Positions 5,518 to 6,054 of a DNA stretch of 6,054 nt are shown here, piece by piece. The notes beneath the pieces were generated by a model that worked only from the letters and a program-made list of their open reading frames with translations, was not told the origin of the DNA and made no database searches. Numbering within the stretch: position 1 is the stretch's first letter; each line of letters opens with the position of its first letter. The translations under genes and the position numbers were made by a program. Source of the stretch: DATKSS01 sp035533335 (GTDB lineage Bacteria; Chloroflexota; Dormibacteria; Dormibacterales; Dormibacteraceae); NCBI GenBank assembly GCA_035533335.1, contig DATLUC010000144.1:1-6054 (forward strand). Reading direction: 5' to 3'.

Positions 5518-5919
5518 GTGTACGTGATCGTGGTCGGAGGCGGCACGGTCGGTTACTACATGTCTCGCGACCTGGTCGAGCGAGGACACGAGGTCACGCT
5601 CATCGAGAAGGACTCTCGTCGGGCCGACTGGCTCGAGACCCAGCTCGGCAGCATCGTCATGCGAGGTGATGCGTGCGAGGTGAAGTTTCTTTCTCAGACG
5701 GGCATCGAGCGCGCCGACGCCATCGTCGCGGTCACTGCCGATGACGAGGACAACCTCATTGCACTGCAGATGGCCAAGCGGCATTTCCGCGTCAAGAAGA
5801 CGATTGCGCGTGTGAACAATCCGTCCAACGTCGAGATCTTCAAGATGCTCGGCGTCGATGAAGCAGTCTCGGCGACCGACGTACTTCTTGGAGCTCTCGA
5901 ACCGCCGATCACGACCTGA
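5518..5919 (+). CDS. TrkA-N (RCK) domain protein 2, potassium uptake regulator
   Basis: This 133-residue second RCK-type protein is a diverged copy of its upstream neighbour. MYVIVVGGGTVGYY has the loop G7-x-G9-xx-G12, with E30 in place of D30 as the acidic ribose-binding residue. RGDACE (49-54), VAVTADDEDNL (70-80) and ARVNNPSNVEIFKMLG (97-112) are the later family blocks. Again there is no TrkA-C domain. The GTG start at 5518 follows the first gene's stop by 4 bases and has a ribosome site at 5501-5514, so the two proteins are co-translated and probably form a mixed ring, as suggested for the adjacent actinobacterial ceoB/ceoC pair (there the proteins are longer). The open frame to 5371 is a shadow inside the first gene. 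The TGA at 5917-5919 is immediately followed by the bidirectional terminator zone. Family is certain; the mixed complex is inference. Confidence 0.93.
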   Translation: MYVIVVGGGTVGYYMSRDLVERGHEVTLIEKDSRRADWLETQLGSIVMRGDACEVKFLSQTGIERADAIVAVTADDEDNLIALQMAKRHFRVKKTIARVNNPSNVEIFKMLGVDEAVSATDVLLGALEPPITT

Positions 5920-5957
5920 GAAAAGAAAAAGGACCGCTCCACGCGGAGCGGCCCCTT
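5920..5957 (-). terminator. Intrinsic terminator, mainly for the - strand CxxC gene
   Basis: CCGCTCC (5934-5940) pairs perfectly with GGAGCGG (5945-5951) around the loop ACGC. AAGG (5929-5932) can add pairs with CCTT (5954-5957) across a small A/CC internal loop. On the - strand the hairpin is followed by TCC, TTTTT, C and TTTT (complement of 5920-5932), a classic rho-independent terminator 20 or so bases after the stop of the zinc-ribbon gene. On the + strand the hairpin lies 14 bases after the TrkA stop but is followed only by CCCCTTGG, so it would stop that message less well. Confidence 0.8.
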
Positions 5958-5971
5958 GGTCGATGCTCCTG

Positions 5972-6054
5972 TTACGACGCTTTCCCGATCTTGTAAATCT
6001 TGGTGCCGCAGTGTGGGCAGGTCCCAACTGTTGCCGGCTTGCCATTCTTCATCG
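5972..6054 (-). CDS. Partial CxxC zinc-ribbon protein, DUF5679-like (C-terminal part)
   Basis: The - strand reads (T/A/S/P)-MKNGKPATVGTCPHCG, then TKIYKIGKAS, and stops at TAA (5972-5974). The motif NGxPAxxGxCPxCGTKxxxIGK is the C-terminal half of the DUF5679 family as I remember it. Those small proteins have an N-terminal CxxC that would lie beyond the right edge. The C-P-H-C pair should form half of a zinc site. The ATG at 6050-6052 is probably internal, because family members have about 20-30 residues before this methionine and the codon before it is NCG, in line with the usual Thr. A 26-residue protein starting at that ATG is the alternative. The intrinsic terminator directly downstream supports a real expressed gene. 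Function is unknown. Confidence 0.75.
   Translation of the reverse strand, partial: MKNGKPATVGTCPHCGTKIYKIGKAS

Noticed and set aside
5377..6045. 222-codon - strand open frame across the TrkA genes and the terminator
   Set aside because: It is a shadow frame running through a clear terminator and a different frame of the zinc-ribbon gene; no recognisable domain.

Overview
This is a high-GC bacterial window (standard code, mostly coding, frequent non-ATG starts, weak or absent Shine-Dalgarno sequences). Together with a short RCK gene pair and DUF5679- and DUF2127-type genes, this suggests an actinobacterium or a Chloroflexota-like soil or aquatic lineage. That placement is inference; there is no rRNA or marker gene to fix it. 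I see no tRNA, rRNA, CRISPR array, transposase or integrase.

Left part (1-3784, + strand): three genes run as one tightly coupled operon. The first is the 3' part of an AI-2E/PerM-type membrane protein (cut by the window edge). The second is a calcineurin-like metallophosphoesterase whose TTG start overlaps the preceding TGA. The third is a 674-residue fusion of a GT87/DUF2029-type membrane glycosyltransferase with a cytoplasmic GT2 glycosyltransferase, joined by an ATGA overlap. The fusion points to lipid-linked sugar chemistry at the cell envelope.

Middle part (3722-5037, - strand): three leftward genes follow. In order of transcription they are a 65-residue two-helix membrane protein, a universal stress protein (UspA fold) and a DUF2127-like membrane protein. 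The DUF2127 reading frame is cut by a single TAG, yet the same frame continues for 34 codons that look like the normal C-terminal helix of the family. That continuation overlaps the tail of the glycosyltransferase gene on the other strand.

Right part (5076-6054): a perfect TATAAT lies just upstream of a TTG start and suggests a leaderless transcript. It would drive two tandem TrkA-N (RCK) proteins, each an N-domain only, resembling a split potassium-channel/transporter regulator pair (compare actinobacterial ceoB/ceoC). No potassium transporter is in the window. A strong intrinsic terminator follows. It serves a convergent, partial CxxC zinc-ribbon gene (DUF5679-like) that enters from the right edge.

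The observations most worth checking are the amber-interrupted DUF2127 gene with a conserved-looking tail, the GT87-GT2 fusion, and the leaderless tandem half-RCK pair divergent from a Usp/small-membrane-protein pair. I did not find a clear-cut new defence or mobile system.
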